The notes under the pieces were generated by a model, which worked only from the letters and a program-made list of their open reading frames with translations, ran no database searches and was not told the origin of the DNA. Shown here in pieces: positions 1 through 7,898 of a stretch of 30,236 nt of DNA. A program made the translations under genes and the position numbers. Source of the stretch: Acidiluteibacter sp965660325 (GTDB lineage: Bacteria; Bacteroidota; Bacteroidia; Flavobacteriales_E; Vicingaceae); the NCBI GenBank assembly GCA_965660325.1, contig CBFHZL010000016.1, positions 1 through 30,236 of the forward strand. The letters run 5' to 3'. Within the stretch, counting starts at the first letter, position 1, and each line of letters starts with the position of its first letter.

Positions 1-651
1 ATTTTACAAGATATTCCTAAGATGGTTCGGATGACGGCTGAAATTGTAAAGTCAACAAATTTGCCGGTAACGGTGAAAACTCGCTTAGGTTGGGATGACA
101 ATACAAAGTATATTGTAGAGGTCGCTGAGCGTCTTCAAGATGTTGGTATTCAAGGAATATCTATTCACGGTCGAACGCGTAAACAGATGTACAAAGGGGA
201 GGCTGATTGGAGCTTAATTGCTGAAGTGAAGAACAACCCTCGAATGCACATTCCTGTTTTTGGTAATGGTGATATCGATACACCTCAAAAAGCAAAGTTA
301 TATAAAGAGCGTTTTGGGGTTGATGGTGTGATGATCGGTCGAGCGAGTATTGGTTATCCATGGATTTTCAGAGAGATTAAACACTATTTGGCCACAGGTG
401 AGCAATTGGACGGTCCTACATTTGATGAGCGCTTAGAGGCAGCAAGAAGACACTTAGAAATGTCCATCAAGTGGAAAGGGGAACGAAACGGAATAATGGA
501 AATGAGAAGGCATTATACCAACTACTTTAAGGGAATTCCACACTTTAAAGAATATCGAATGCAATTGGTCACTCTCGACCATCAAGCGGAGCTTTTTGAA
601 ACATTTGACTCGATTAAAGAAAACTTTCAAGGGGTAGAGCTATTACAGTAA
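1..651 (+). CDS. dusB: tRNA-dihydrouridine synthase (DusB-type), 3' part
   Basis: This flavoenzyme family reduces uridine to dihydrouridine in the D-loop of tRNA, using FMN and NADPH. The reading frame is open from base 1, so the gene runs in from upstream and only about the last 216 residues are present; the internal Met at base 22 is not the start. Visible family motifs are VKTRLGWD (FMN/substrate Lys region), IHGRTRKQMYKGEADW (the His that contacts FMN), GNGDI, and DGVMIGRASIGYPWIF, the phosphate-binding end of the barrel. They are followed by the helical tRNA-binding tail. The catalytic Cys loop lies outside the window. The last 9 bases overlap the convergent permease gene. The dihydrouridine synthase family is certain; the DusB subgroup is inferred from motif similarity. 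Confidence 0.93.
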   Translation: MLQDIPKMVRMTAEIVKSTNLPVTVKTRLGWDDNTKYIVEVAERLQDVGIQGISIHGRTRKQMYKGEADWSLIAEVKNNPRMHIPVFGNGDIDTPQKAKLYKERFGVDGVMIGRASIGYPWIFREIKHYLATGEQLDGPTFDERLEAARRHLEMSIKWKGERNGIMEMRRHYTNYFKGIPHFKEYRMQLVTLDHQAELFETFDSIKENFQGVELLQ

Positions 652-1845
652 TTTTTTGGTCAGTAGCTTTACTGGAAAATAGGATGAAAATCCACCAATT
701 ACCATTACTGTAAAAGCGATGAGCATAAAGTCTAGTGGTTGTATTTCTACAGGATAGTACTCTACAATTCCACCGCCCAATTTAAGCAGACCTACATACT
801 GCTGTAATAAGCAAATGACTGTCCCTAGCAGTAGTCCGCCTCCTGCACCAATGGCATTGATAAGGATGCCTTCAGCGAAGAAAATCTTTTTGATCAATCG
901 TTTGCTTGCTCCCATACTTCTGAGCACTTTGATATCTTCTTTCTTATCCATGATCAGAATCGTTAGAGAAGATAAAATATTAAATGCAGCGATGAGTAAT
1001 ATAAAGGCCAAGATCATAAAAGTAACCCATTTTTCAGCTTGATTGGTTTTATACAATAAGGCATTTCGTTCGTACCTGTTTTTAACTACATATTCGTCTC
1101 CAAGAATCTTTTTCATTTGGAGCTGGATGGCCTCTAATTGGTTCGGATTGTCAATAGTAAGCTCTAATGCAGTAATTTGATTAGTTCTTTGTGTGGCTTC
1201 CGCTAAAAAATCAAACGGCACAATAATGTATTTCTCATCAAATTCAGGATTGATAAAGAAAATACCTGAAGGAGTTATTTGTTTAAATGTAAAGGCATTA
1301 CTAATGTTTAAGCTACTTGTGCTTCCTCTTTTCGGAATGTAAATGGTTAGGTTCTGACCGTTGTCCAAGTATAAAGCGAGTTTAGAGGCTATGCCATACC
1401 CAACGAGCCCGTAGTTAACTCCATTGCTTTCTAGAACTGCCTGCCCGTCTATCAGTGCTGTGTCTATATTCGTCATGGAGAGAAAGGTGTTATCGACTCC
1501 TTTTAAGGTGGCTATTCCTTGATTGGCGCCATTTTTAACACCCACTACTTCTTCAATAACTTTTGTATAGTCTTTTACACCTTCAAGTTGTGTTATGGAG
1601 TCAAGTGGAAAGTCTGATAAATCAATCGTTTTACCTTCTACGATGGTAATCTTCAAGTCTGGCTCAAAGTTTTCATACATAGACTCTACTAATGATTGTA
1701 ATCCATTAAATACAGAAAGTACTACGATTAATGCCAAACTACCTACACCAATGCTAATCATGGAAATCCATGAAATGATGTTGATGATGTTTTTTGATTT
1801 CTTAGAAAAGAGATACCTACGCGCTATGTGTAAAGGAAGATTCAT
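643..1845 (-). CDS. LolC/LolE-type (FtsX family) ABC transporter permease
   Basis: This 400-residue integral membrane protein has the MacB/LolC/E layout. An N-terminal cytoplasmic stretch (ending ARRYLFSKKSKN) leads to one transmembrane helix at about residues 22-46. A large periplasmic domain (about 50-270) follows, then three C-terminal helices at about 275-300, 318-345 and 372-396 that form the FtsX domain (IMDKKEDIKVLRSMGAS motif). LolC/E proteins pull lipoproteins from the inner membrane for transfer to the outer membrane, powered by LolD; no LolD-like ATPase is in the window. The gene is the last of the minus-strand set rbfA-methyltransferase-permease, 20 bp after the methyltransferase, and its stop lies 9 bp inside the 3' end of the dus gene. 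FtsX fold is firm; lipoprotein release is inferred from family resemblance. Confidence 0.85.
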   Translation of the reverse strand: MNLPLHIARRYLFSKKSKNIINIISWISMISIGVGSLALIVVLSVFNGLQSLVESMYENFEPDLKITIVEGKTIDLSDFPLDSITQLEGVKDYTKVIEEVVGVKNGANQGIATLKGVDNTFLSMTNIDTALIDGQAVLESNGVNYGLVGYGIASKLALYLDNGQNLTIYIPKRGSTSSLNISNAFTFKQITPSGIFFINPEFDEKYIIVPFDFLAEATQRTNQITALELTIDNPNQLEAIQLQMKKILGDEYVVKNRYERNALLYKTNQAEKWVTFMILAFILLIAAFNILSSLTILIMDKKEDIKVLRSMGASKRLIKKIFFAEGILINAIGAGGGLLLGTVICLLQQYVGLLKLGGGIVEYYPVEIQPLDFMLIAFTVMVIGGFSSYFPVKLLTKKLL

Positions 1846-1865
1846 AGGTATTACAGGTTACGTGT

Positions 1866-2702
1866 TTATTGTTCTTTAATTGCTCGAATAATCAATCCTT
1901 CGCCATTTCGGTTTTTAGCAAACATATCATAAACATTCAATATTAGCGCAATTGGTACAGAGATAATCCAGTAAAATGGAAGTAACACTACTAATAATTT
2001 AGCTAGTTGTAACGCTTTGAGGGGCCATCTAATGGCTAAATTATATGCCCACTTCCCTGCTTTTCCGTATGTAAATGCAATGTATTCAATTTTAAATCCT
2101 GCCGCTTTTACTTTCTTTACTAGTTCTTTTTTCTTGTATCCTATTCGTACAGGATTCAGTTTTTGCTTTTCTGTTTGAATAGGAAATATATCGAATTCGG
2201 AGTGGCAGGTTGGCACCGACAGCAAAAATGTGCCGAATGGCTTTAGTGAATCGAATATGTTTTGAATGACTTGATCATCATTCTCAATATAATTTAAGAC
2301 ATCAATTGATAGAGCTAGATCGTACGCCTCTTTACTTACATATTCATTGATGTCACCTGTTCTAAAGACAACATTTTGCCTGCCTATTTCATTGAAAAAA
2401 GAATTACATTGACATACTTTATCACGGTTGATGTCCAATGAAAAAATATTCCATTTCGGATTAAGTGATGATAAGTAATAAGCACATTGACCAAACCCAG
2501 AACCTGCATCTAGTATATTTACATCTGTATGATCCTTTTTAGACCACTTTTTGATTTCCTTTCGGATGTACCAGCTTCTTAAGATGAGGTAGTTTGACGA
2601 GAGATGAAATAAACGTCTCAGAAAAGTCGATCGGCCAATTTGCTTACCAACCCAAACCTTCTCCTCTTCGTTTTCCGTCTTTTTTATGCTTATGATGCTC
2701 AT
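1866..2702 (-). CDS. SAM-dependent class I methyltransferase with a C-terminal membrane segment
   Basis: This 278-residue protein contains a Rossmann-type methyltransferase domain. Motif I is NILDAGSGFGQ (about residues 62-72), an acidic strand end follows (FSLDINRD), then a GDINE motif and a DLALSIDVLNYIEND post-motif. The C-terminal part carries a hydrophobic stretch (about residues 225-258, LLVVLLPFYWIISVPIALIL) that looks like a membrane anchor or hairpin, which suggests a membrane-associated substrate such as a lipid, quinone or glycan precursor; this is inference. Its ATG overlaps the rbfA stop by one base (TAATG), so translation is probably coupled to rbfA. The exact substrate is not recognisable. 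Confidence 0.8.
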   Translation of the reverse strand: MSIISIKKTENEEEKVWVGKQIGRSTFLRRLFHLSSNYLILRSWYIRKEIKKWSKKDHTDVNILDAGSGFGQCAYYLSSLNPKWNIFSLDINRDKVCQCNSFFNEIGRQNVVFRTGDINEYVSKEAYDLALSIDVLNYIENDDQVIQNIFDSLKPFGTFLLSVPTCHSEFDIFPIQTEKQKLNPVRIGYKKKELVKKVKAAGFKIEYIAFTYGKAGKWAYNLAIRWPLKALQLAKLLVVLLPFYWIISVPIALILNVYDMFAKNRNGEGLIIRAIKEQ

Positions 2703-3040
2703 TATTTTTTCAGCAATTGATCAATTTTTTCAGCATAGTCAAACGAATCATCCAAATAAAAGATAAGTTCAGGAATAACGCGTAATTGCTTACCCACACG
2801 ATTTCCTAAAAATCCTCTAATTTCTGAGGTTTTTCTTTTAAGGTCGGCAAGGGCTTCTTGTTTGTCTGTTGCAGGGAACAAGCTAACATACACTTTCGCT
2901 ACTCCAAGATCAGGGCTAACGCGGACTTGTGTGATTGATACCATAATTCCAGGGAGTGGTGAACGGTATTCTTTGATAAAAATATCGCCTATTTCTTTCT
3001 GTAGTAAACGTGCTACTTTGCTTTGTCTTAAGCTATCCAT
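2702..3040 (-). CDS. rbfA: Ribosome-binding factor A
   Basis: RbfA is a small KH-like protein that binds the 30S subunit during late 16S rRNA maturation and is needed for good growth in the cold. The 112-residue length is normal. Family marks include the N-terminal RQSKVARLLQKEIGDIF, the central SITQVRVSPDLGVAKVYVSLFP, and the C-terminal LRVIPELIFYLDDSFDYAEKID followed by a short tail. It is the first gene of a minus-strand set with the methyltransferase and the LolC/E-type permease. A TAnnTTTG-like element sits only 4 bases upstream of the ATG, so the message could be nearly leaderless. Confidence 0.95.
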   Translation of the reverse strand: MDSLRQSKVARLLQKEIGDIFIKEYRSPLPGIMVSITQVRVSPDLGVAKVYVSLFPATDKQEALADLKRKTSEIRGFLGNRVGKQLRVIPELIFYLDDSFDYAEKIDQLLKK

Positions 3041-3044
3041 AAAG

Positions 3045-3052
3045 CAAAGTTA
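3045..3052 (-). promoter_or_regulatory. Possible -7 element for rbfA
   Basis: Read on the minus strand this is TAACTTTG, a full match to the Bacteroidota -7 consensus TAnnTTTG. It lies 4 bases before the rbfA ATG, so a start site about 6-8 bases downstream would fall on or inside the start codon. I find no clear TTG at the right distance upstream. It may be a leaderless promoter or a chance match. Confidence 0.3.
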
Positions 3053-3098
3053 TTAAATGAATAGCAATATATATTTATCTTACCGATATATCTGTTAC

Positions 3099-3127
3099 TT
3101 TGATGTTAAAAGGAATCAATAACTTTG
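3099..3127 (+). promoter_or_regulatory. Candidate Bacteroidota promoter for the glycosyltransferase-ABC exporter pair
   Basis: TTTG at 3099-3102, a 17-base spacer, and TAACTTTG at 3120-3127 match the -33/-7 arrangement known from Bacteroides and Flavobacterium (TTTG-N~19-TAnnTTTG). The glycosyltransferase ATG follows 29 bases after the -7 element, leaving room for a leader of about 20 bases. The call rests on the pattern alone. Confidence 0.5.
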
Positions 3128-3156
3128 ACCACAATTAGCAAAAAAATATAGACTGA

Positions 3157-4107
3157 ATGAAAATAAGCGGATTTAGTTTTGGTAGAAATACCTCCAAGTT
3201 GTACTATCCAATTAAAGAATCAATATTATCCATATTGCCAATCTGCGATGAGTTTGTCTTTGTTTTGGGTAAGGGAGATGAGGACGACAATACGTTAGAG
3301 ATTTTAGAGTCGATCGATTCACCTAAATTAAAGATTATACATTCAGAGTGGGATACTGAAAAGTATCCTAATGGTACTGAAAATGCACATCAAACAGATA
3401 TTGCCATGAGCCACTGCTCAGGTGACTGGTTGTTTTATGTGCAGGCTGATGAAGTTGTTCACGAAAAATATTTGCCGCATATTCAAGAACGCTGCGAAGA
3501 ATTATTAGACAATGAGCAAGTAGAAGGGTTGCTATTCAAATACCGTCACTTTTTTGGTGATTACGAGCACTACATCGATCACCACGGATGGTACCAAAAT
3601 GAAGTAAGAATAGTTCGTAACAAACCCGATATCCATTCATTTGAGTCGGCTCAATCGTTTAGAAGGATACCCAACTTTGATGGGAAAAGTTATCGAGAGT
3701 CTGAAGGAACACATCGGCTTCACGTTGCTCCATTAGAAGCATATATATATCATTACGGGTGGGTTCGTCCGCCAAAGTATATGCAAAGCAAAAAGAAAGC
3801 CTTAGACTCCATTCATAAAGGGGATGCTAAAGCAAATGATTTATATAAGAATAGAGTGGAGGATTTCGACTATGGACCGCTAAAAAAACTTCCAAAGTTC
3901 ACTGATACTCATCCGGCTGTTATGAAAGAAAAAATGGCTGACTTCAGTTGGGGCGACACGCTTAATTATACCTCTAACAAGAAGCCCGATAGACCACTAT
4001 TCAAGCATGAAAAACCAAAGTATAAAGCTATTTCATGGCTAGAGCGTAATTTAAACGGTGGAAAACACTTTTTCCCTTTTAAGAACTGGGTTTTATTAGA
4101 TATTTAA
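3157..4107 (+). CDS. Family 2 glycosyltransferase
   Basis: This 316-residue cytoplasmic protein starts with the nucleotide-sugar binding half of a GT-A fold (MKISGFSFGRNTSKLYYPIKE, then ICDEFVFVLGKGDEDD). The metal site appears as GDWLFYVQADEVVHE, where the usual DxD is QADE; from memory this variant is normal in this Bacteroidota/cyanobacterial group and is not a lost active site. The C-terminal half (HYGWVRPPKYM and beyond) is typical of the same group. It is followed after 9 bases by an ABC exporter and probably shares its transcript, which fits a role in making a surface glycan or glycolipid. Donor and acceptor cannot be read from the sequence. Confidence 0.85.
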   Translation: MKISGFSFGRNTSKLYYPIKESILSILPICDEFVFVLGKGDEDDNTLEILESIDSPKLKIIHSEWDTEKYPNGTENAHQTDIAMSHCSGDWLFYVQADEVVHEKYLPHIQERCEELLDNEQVEGLLFKYRHFFGDYEHYIDHHGWYQNEVRIVRNKPDIHSFESAQSFRRIPNFDGKSYRESEGTHRLHVAPLEAYIYHYGWVRPPKYMQSKKKALDSIHKGDAKANDLYKNRVEDFDYGPLKKLPKFTDTHPAVMKEKMADFSWGDTLNYTSNKKPDRPLFKHEKPKYKAISWLERNLNGGKHFFPFKNWVLLDI

Positions 4108-4116
4108 TTTCAAGCA

Positions 4117-5937
4117 ATGAAGAGTTTAGTCAAAGTTCTTAGGTATATAAAGCCTTACAAAATGTTCGCTATCTTAAGTGTAACGAGCAATATTATTCAA
4201 GTGGTACTTCACTTATTATCCATTCTTGCTTTTTTGCCATTACTTTCGCTGCTTTTTGGCGATGCGGAGCCTGTTACGATAGAGCCTGAATTTGATTTTA
4301 GCTCAGATTATGTGGAGGCATTATTTAATTACAAAATGACACCATACATTGAATCTAGCGGTCAAGAAGGAGCCTTGCTATTTGTATGCATTGTTGTTTC
4401 TGTTTTATTTTTTCTAAAGAACTTATTTCGCTATTTCGCTAAGTTTTTTATAGCAACTATTAGAAGTGGTGTAGTTAGAGATATCAGAAGAGATGTGTAT
4501 GATAAAATTCTCGTGCTGCCATTAGCTTATTATTCTGAAGAAAAAAAGGGAGACATTATAAGTCGAATTACAGGGGATGTTCAGGAAATTGAATGGTCGA
4601 TTATGAACTCCCTAGAAATGTTATTCCGAGATCCGATTTCTATTGTTGCATCCCTCGTTTTTATGGTAGGAATAAACGCAGAGCTGACTGTTTTTGCTTT
4701 CATCTTGCTACCCATAAGTGGATTTATTATTGGAAGAATAGGGAAGAGCTTAAAGCGCACATCATCTAAACTTCAAGTGAGAATGGGGGAGCTGTTATCA
4801 AATGTGGAGGAGACGCTAACAGGTTTGCGAATTATTAAGGCATTTAATGCAGAAGATCAAGCAAATAAAAAGTTTAACGGGGTTAATGAAATTTATCGAA
4901 ATACCATGTTGAGCATGTTTCGCAAACGTGATTTGGCTTCTCCAATGAGTGAGTTCCTTGGAGCTACTGTAATGATGTTACTCGTCTGGTATGGCGGAAA
5001 TATGGTTTTTGACGAGTCAGGAGACTTTACTGGGCCAAGATTTTTAGCTTTTATTGCCATGTTTTTTCAATTATTGACTCCAGCTAAGTCTTTATCTACA
5101 GCATACTACAATATTCAAAAAGGAGCTGCTTCAACAGAAAGAATTGATGCAGTGATTGAGGCAGAAAATACCATCGTTGAAATACCTAAGCCAGAAGAAG
5201 TAGTTGGGTTTAGTACCGCTATAAAGTTCGACGATGTAAGTTTTGCTTATGGAAAAACGACTGTTTTAAAGCACATTAATTTAGAAATAAAAAAAGGACA
5301 AACAGTTGCTTTAGTTGGTCAGTCCGGAGGTGGAAAATCCACTCTAGTGGATCTATTACCTCGTTTCTATGACGCAAAGAATGGCTCCATTACGTTAGAT
5401 GGAAAGTCAATAAAATCATACCGAATTAAAGATTTACGAGCATTGATGGGAATTGTATCTCAGCAGTCGATTCTGTTTAATGATACCATTTTTAATAATA
5501 TCGCATTAGGTGTAGAGAATCCAACCATGGAAGCTGTAATTGAAGCGGCCAAAATTGCAAATGCGCATGAATTTATTGAAAAGATGCCGGATGGATATCA
5601 AACCAATATTGGAGATGGAGGTGGTAAACTTTCGGGTGGTCAGAAACAGCGTGTTAGTATTGCCAGAGCAGTATTGAAAAATCCGCCAATTATGATTCTA
5701 GATGAGGCGACATCTGCTTTGGATACAGAATCCGAAAAGCTCGTTCAAGAAGCGTTATACAAACTAATGCAGAATAGAACCTCTATTGTCATTGCCCACC
5801 GCTTGTCAACTATTCAGCATGCAGATGAAATTGTGGTGCTACAAGATGGAGAAATAGCAGAGCAAGGTTCTCACGATGAGTTAATCGCTCAAAACGGGGT
5901 GTATAAAAAACTCACTGATTTACAGACTTTTGCTTAA
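4117..5937 (+). CDS. MsbA-like ABC exporter, fused permease and ATPase
   Basis: This 606-residue half-transporter has six predicted transmembrane helices in residues 1-345 and a nucleotide-binding domain in about 365-600. Walker A is GQSGGGKST (401-409), the signature is LSGGQ (505-509), Walker B ends in ILDE (D529, E530) and the switch His is H561 in IAHRLST. All catalytic residues are intact. Such proteins work as homodimers in the inner membrane; MsbA itself flips lipid A-core. An extra hydrophilic periplasmic stretch sits between the first two helices (about 48-85). It is likely co-transcribed with the upstream glycosyltransferase. The exporter class is certain; lipid or glycolipid as cargo is an inference from neighbours. 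Confidence 0.88.
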   Translation: MKSLVKVLRYIKPYKMFAILSVTSNIIQVVLHLLSILAFLPLLSLLFGDAEPVTIEPEFDFSSDYVEALFNYKMTPYIESSGQEGALLFVCIVVSVLFFLKNLFRYFAKFFIATIRSGVVRDIRRDVYDKILVLPLAYYSEEKKGDIISRITGDVQEIEWSIMNSLEMLFRDPISIVASLVFMVGINAELTVFAFILLPISGFIIGRIGKSLKRTSSKLQVRMGELLSNVEETLTGLRIIKAFNAEDQANKKFNGVNEIYRNTMLSMFRKRDLASPMSEFLGATVMMLLVWYGGNMVFDESGDFTGPRFLAFIAMFFQLLTPAKSLSTAYYNIQKGAASTERIDAVIEAENTIVEIPKPEEVVGFSTAIKFDDVSFAYGKTTVLKHINLEIKKGQTVALVGQSGGGKSTLVDLLPRFYDAKNGSITLDGKSIKSYRIKDLRALMGIVSQQSILFNDTIFNNIALGVENPTMEAVIEAAKIANAHEFIEKMPDGYQTNIGDGGGKLSGGQKQRVSIARAVLKNPPIMILDEATSALDTESEKLVQEALYKLMQNRTSIVIAHRLSTIQHADEIVVLQDGEIAEQGSHDELIAQNGVYKKLTDLQTFA

Positions 5938-6032
5938 GGGATAATAAGCCTGAATAGTTTTTTGAAGCAATAGTCGCAGTCAATAGAGATCGCTAATTCT
6001 TTCGTATTGGTTGCTTTTTTAGGGAGTACAAT

Positions 6033-6101
6033 TTCTTGATTAAAAAATTTTAATTAAAAAGAAAATCAAGAATTAAGCTTTTGCCATTGTATTCGCAAAA
6101 G
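6033..6101. terminator. Pair of inverted repeats between converging genes, possible weak terminator
   Basis: Two hairpins lie between the ABC exporter and hflX, whose genes converge here. The first pairs TTCTTGATT (6033-6041) with AATCAAGAA (6064-6072) around an AT-rich 22-base loop. The second pairs CTTTTGC (6078-6084) with GCAAAAG (6095-6101) around a 10-base loop. Neither is followed by a clean T-tract on either strand, so termination is plausible only from position. Confidence 0.35.
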
Positions 6102-6107
6102 TTCGGT

Positions 6108-7298
6108 TTAATACAACATACGGTGTGGGTAAATCCTTAAATGCTGGTCTTTAATGGTTTCATACAACAGATCTCGCAAACCATCGATGTTGATTTTTTT
6201 ATGCGCTGAAATGAAGATACACGGATAGTTTTCTTTAGCCATCCAGGTTTTCATTAATTCTTCCAAAGAGTAGTTTTCTCTGGTCTTTGGTGTTAAATCA
6301 TCTTCGTCTTTTTTGACGTAAGTAAAAGCATCAATTTTATTGAAGATCATAATAGTAGACTTGTTAAGTGCGTTCAAGTCCTTCAATGTTTCTTTTACCG
6401 TGTTGATGTGTTCTTCAAAATTAGGATGAGAAATATCAACCACGTGAATCAATACATCTGCTTCCCTCACTTCATCTAATGTTGATTTAAAAGAGTCAAC
6501 TAAGTGGTGTGGAAGTTTTCGGATAAAACCTACGGTGTCTGAGAGCAGGAATGGGAGGTTCCCAACCACCACCTTCCGAACGGTAGTGTCTAGCGTTGCA
6601 AATAATTTGTTTTCAGCAAATACATCTGATTTCGTTAATAAGTTCATAAGTGTAGACTTACCAACGTTTGTATATCCAACCAAAGCAGCACGGATCATTT
6701 GTTCACGACCTTTTCGCTGTGTCGCTTTTTGCTTGTCAATCTTTTTAAGCTTTGCTTTCAGTAAGGCGATTTTATCTCGAATAATACGCCTATCCGTTTC
6801 AATCTCTGTTTCCCCGGGTCCACGCATACCAATACCACCTTTTTGACGAGAAAGGTGGGTCCACATTCTTGTTAGTCGAGGAAGCAAATACTCGTATTGT
6901 GCTAACTCTACTTGAGTTCTTGCCTCAGCAGTNNNNNNNNNNNNNNNNNNNNNNNNNNNNNNNNNNNNNNNNNNNNNNNNNNNNNNNNNNNNNNNNNNNN
7001 NNNNNNNNNNNNNNAATTGAGATGGGCTCAGCTCATCATCAAAAATCACCATTTGAATGTTATGTGTTTTCACATAAGCAGCAATGTCATCTAGCTTACC
7101 TGAACCTACAAAAGTCTTAGGGTTTGGAGTAGAGATTTTTTGGGTAAACCGTGCTGCTTCAGTGGCTCCTGCTGTTAACGCTAAAAACGACAACTCGTCA
7201 AGGTATTCTTCTACTTTGGCCTCGTCTTGTTCTTGCGTAATGATACCAACCAAAACGGCGGTTTCATCTTTCTTTTCAATGGTTTCGTGTAGATTCAT
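6108..7298 (-). CDS. hflX: GTPase HflX (contains an 82-N assembly gap)
   Basis: HflX is a ribosome-associated GTPase that splits stalled or stressed 70S ribosomes. The frame gives 396 residues: an N-terminal HflX domain with NPKTFVGSGKLDDI and FDDELSPSQ, a linker helix with QVELAQYEYLLPRL and the glycine-rich GGIGMRGPGETEIETDRR, then the G domain with G1 GYTNVGKST (about 207-215), G3 DTVGFI and G4 NKID. Bases 6933-7014 are N. They hide 28 codons between SPSQ and TAEART, exactly the spacing I recall for E. coli HflX, so the gap length is right and the gene is intact. The 25-bp gap after the small membrane protein gene suggests a shared transcript. Confidence 0.95.
   Translation of the reverse strand: MNLHETIEKKDETAVLVGIITQEQDEAKVEEYLDELSFLALTAGATEAARFTQKISTPNPKTFVGSGKLDDIAAYVKTHNIQMVIFDDELSPSQXXXXXXXXXXXXXXXXXXXXXXXXXXXXTAEARTQVELAQYEYLLPRLTRMWTHLSRQKGGIGMRGPGETEIETDRRIIRDKIALLKAKLKKIDKQKATQRKGREQMIRAALVGYTNVGKSTLMNLLTKSDVFAENKLFATLDTTVRKVVVGNLPFLLSDTVGFIRKLPHHLVDSFKSTLDEVREADVLIHVVDISHPNFEEHINTVKETLKDLNALNKSTIMIFNKIDAFTYVKKDEDDLTPKTRENYSLEELMKTWMAKENYPCIFISAHKKINIDGLRDLLYETIKDQHLRIYPHRMLY
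6933..7014. other. Assembly gap (82 N) inside hflX
   Basis: The run of 82 N keeps the hflX frame: with two flanking known bases it makes 28 codons. Unlike the other two gaps, its flanks are not repeats of each other, so real sequence is missing here. Confidence 0.97.
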
Positions 7299-7323
7299 GT
7301 AGAGAAATTACTCAATTTATGGG

Positions 7324-7776
7324 TTAAAACCAAGGACGAGCTACTGCTGAAAATGGCCAAGGAATTGCAGAAAAAATTAATACCAACGCAAGTAAGTAAT
7401 ATACAGCAATTCTTCTGTGTTTAGCCGCATCAGTTGTTCCTTTTTTGCTCATGATTCTTCCTAAAGTAATGATGGCTATTGCAACGATCATTGATAGCGC
7501 ATGTTCTACGGTCCAAAAACGCATAATTGGATCTTTCATCGCATTTGCCATATCTCCTAATCCAGCTTTCACAACAGGGCTAATGCCATATAAAATAAGT
7601 CCAATTAGGAGTTGCGTGTGCGCACTGATAAAAGTAAAAAGACTCAATTTATTGTCTCCTGCAGTGTATTCTTTCTTTCCAAACCATCCTGCAAAGGCTT
7701 TGATAATAGTGATAATTAATAGTGCTAATACGACATATCTTAAAGCCGAGTGCAAATGCATTAATCCTGTGTACAT
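7324..7776 (-). CDS. Small four-helix membrane protein (cytochrome b-like family)
   Basis: This 150-residue protein has four predicted transmembrane helices (about 8-30, 45-66, 88-110, 122-142). Histidines sit near helix ends: MHLHSALRY in helix 1, SAHTQLL in helix 2 and VEHALSM in helix 3. This layout resembles haem-binding cytochrome b-type proteins, and members in Bacteroidota are often labelled cytochrome B. Haem binding is therefore possible but not shown. The end (IPWPFSAVARPWF) is aromatic and proline-rich. The gene lies 25 bp upstream of hflX on the same strand and probably starts that transcript. A role beyond membrane redox or small-molecule handling cannot be given. Confidence 0.7.
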   Translation of the reverse strand: MYTGLMHLHSALRYVVLALLIITIIKAFAGWFGKKEYTAGDNKLSLFTFISAHTQLLIGLILYGISPVVKAGLGDMANAMKDPIMRFWTVEHALSMIVAIAIITLGRIMSKKGTTDAAKHRRIAVYYLLALVLIFSAIPWPFSAVARPWF

Positions 7777-7796
7777 AATTGTAAATTTTAAAAGTT

Positions 7797-7804
7797 CAAA
7801 TGTA
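7797..7804 (-). promoter_or_regulatory. Possible -7 element for the small membrane protein-hflX pair
   Basis: The minus strand reads TACATTTG, a full match to TAnnTTTG, 20 bases before the ATG at 7776. I see no TTG at the expected -33 distance, so confidence is low. Confidence 0.35.
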
Positions 7805-7898
7805 ATGAAAAGCCGAGGTAAATTCTACATGGAGACTATTCAGCTGCCATTCTTTTATTAATTTTAGCGATCTCAATTTATCAAACACGTTATCTACT

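Noticed and set aside
3448..3462. Loss of the DxD metal motif in the glycosyltransferase (QADE)
   Set aside because: QADE is, from memory, the normal form in this subgroup, so it is not evidence of an inactive enzyme.
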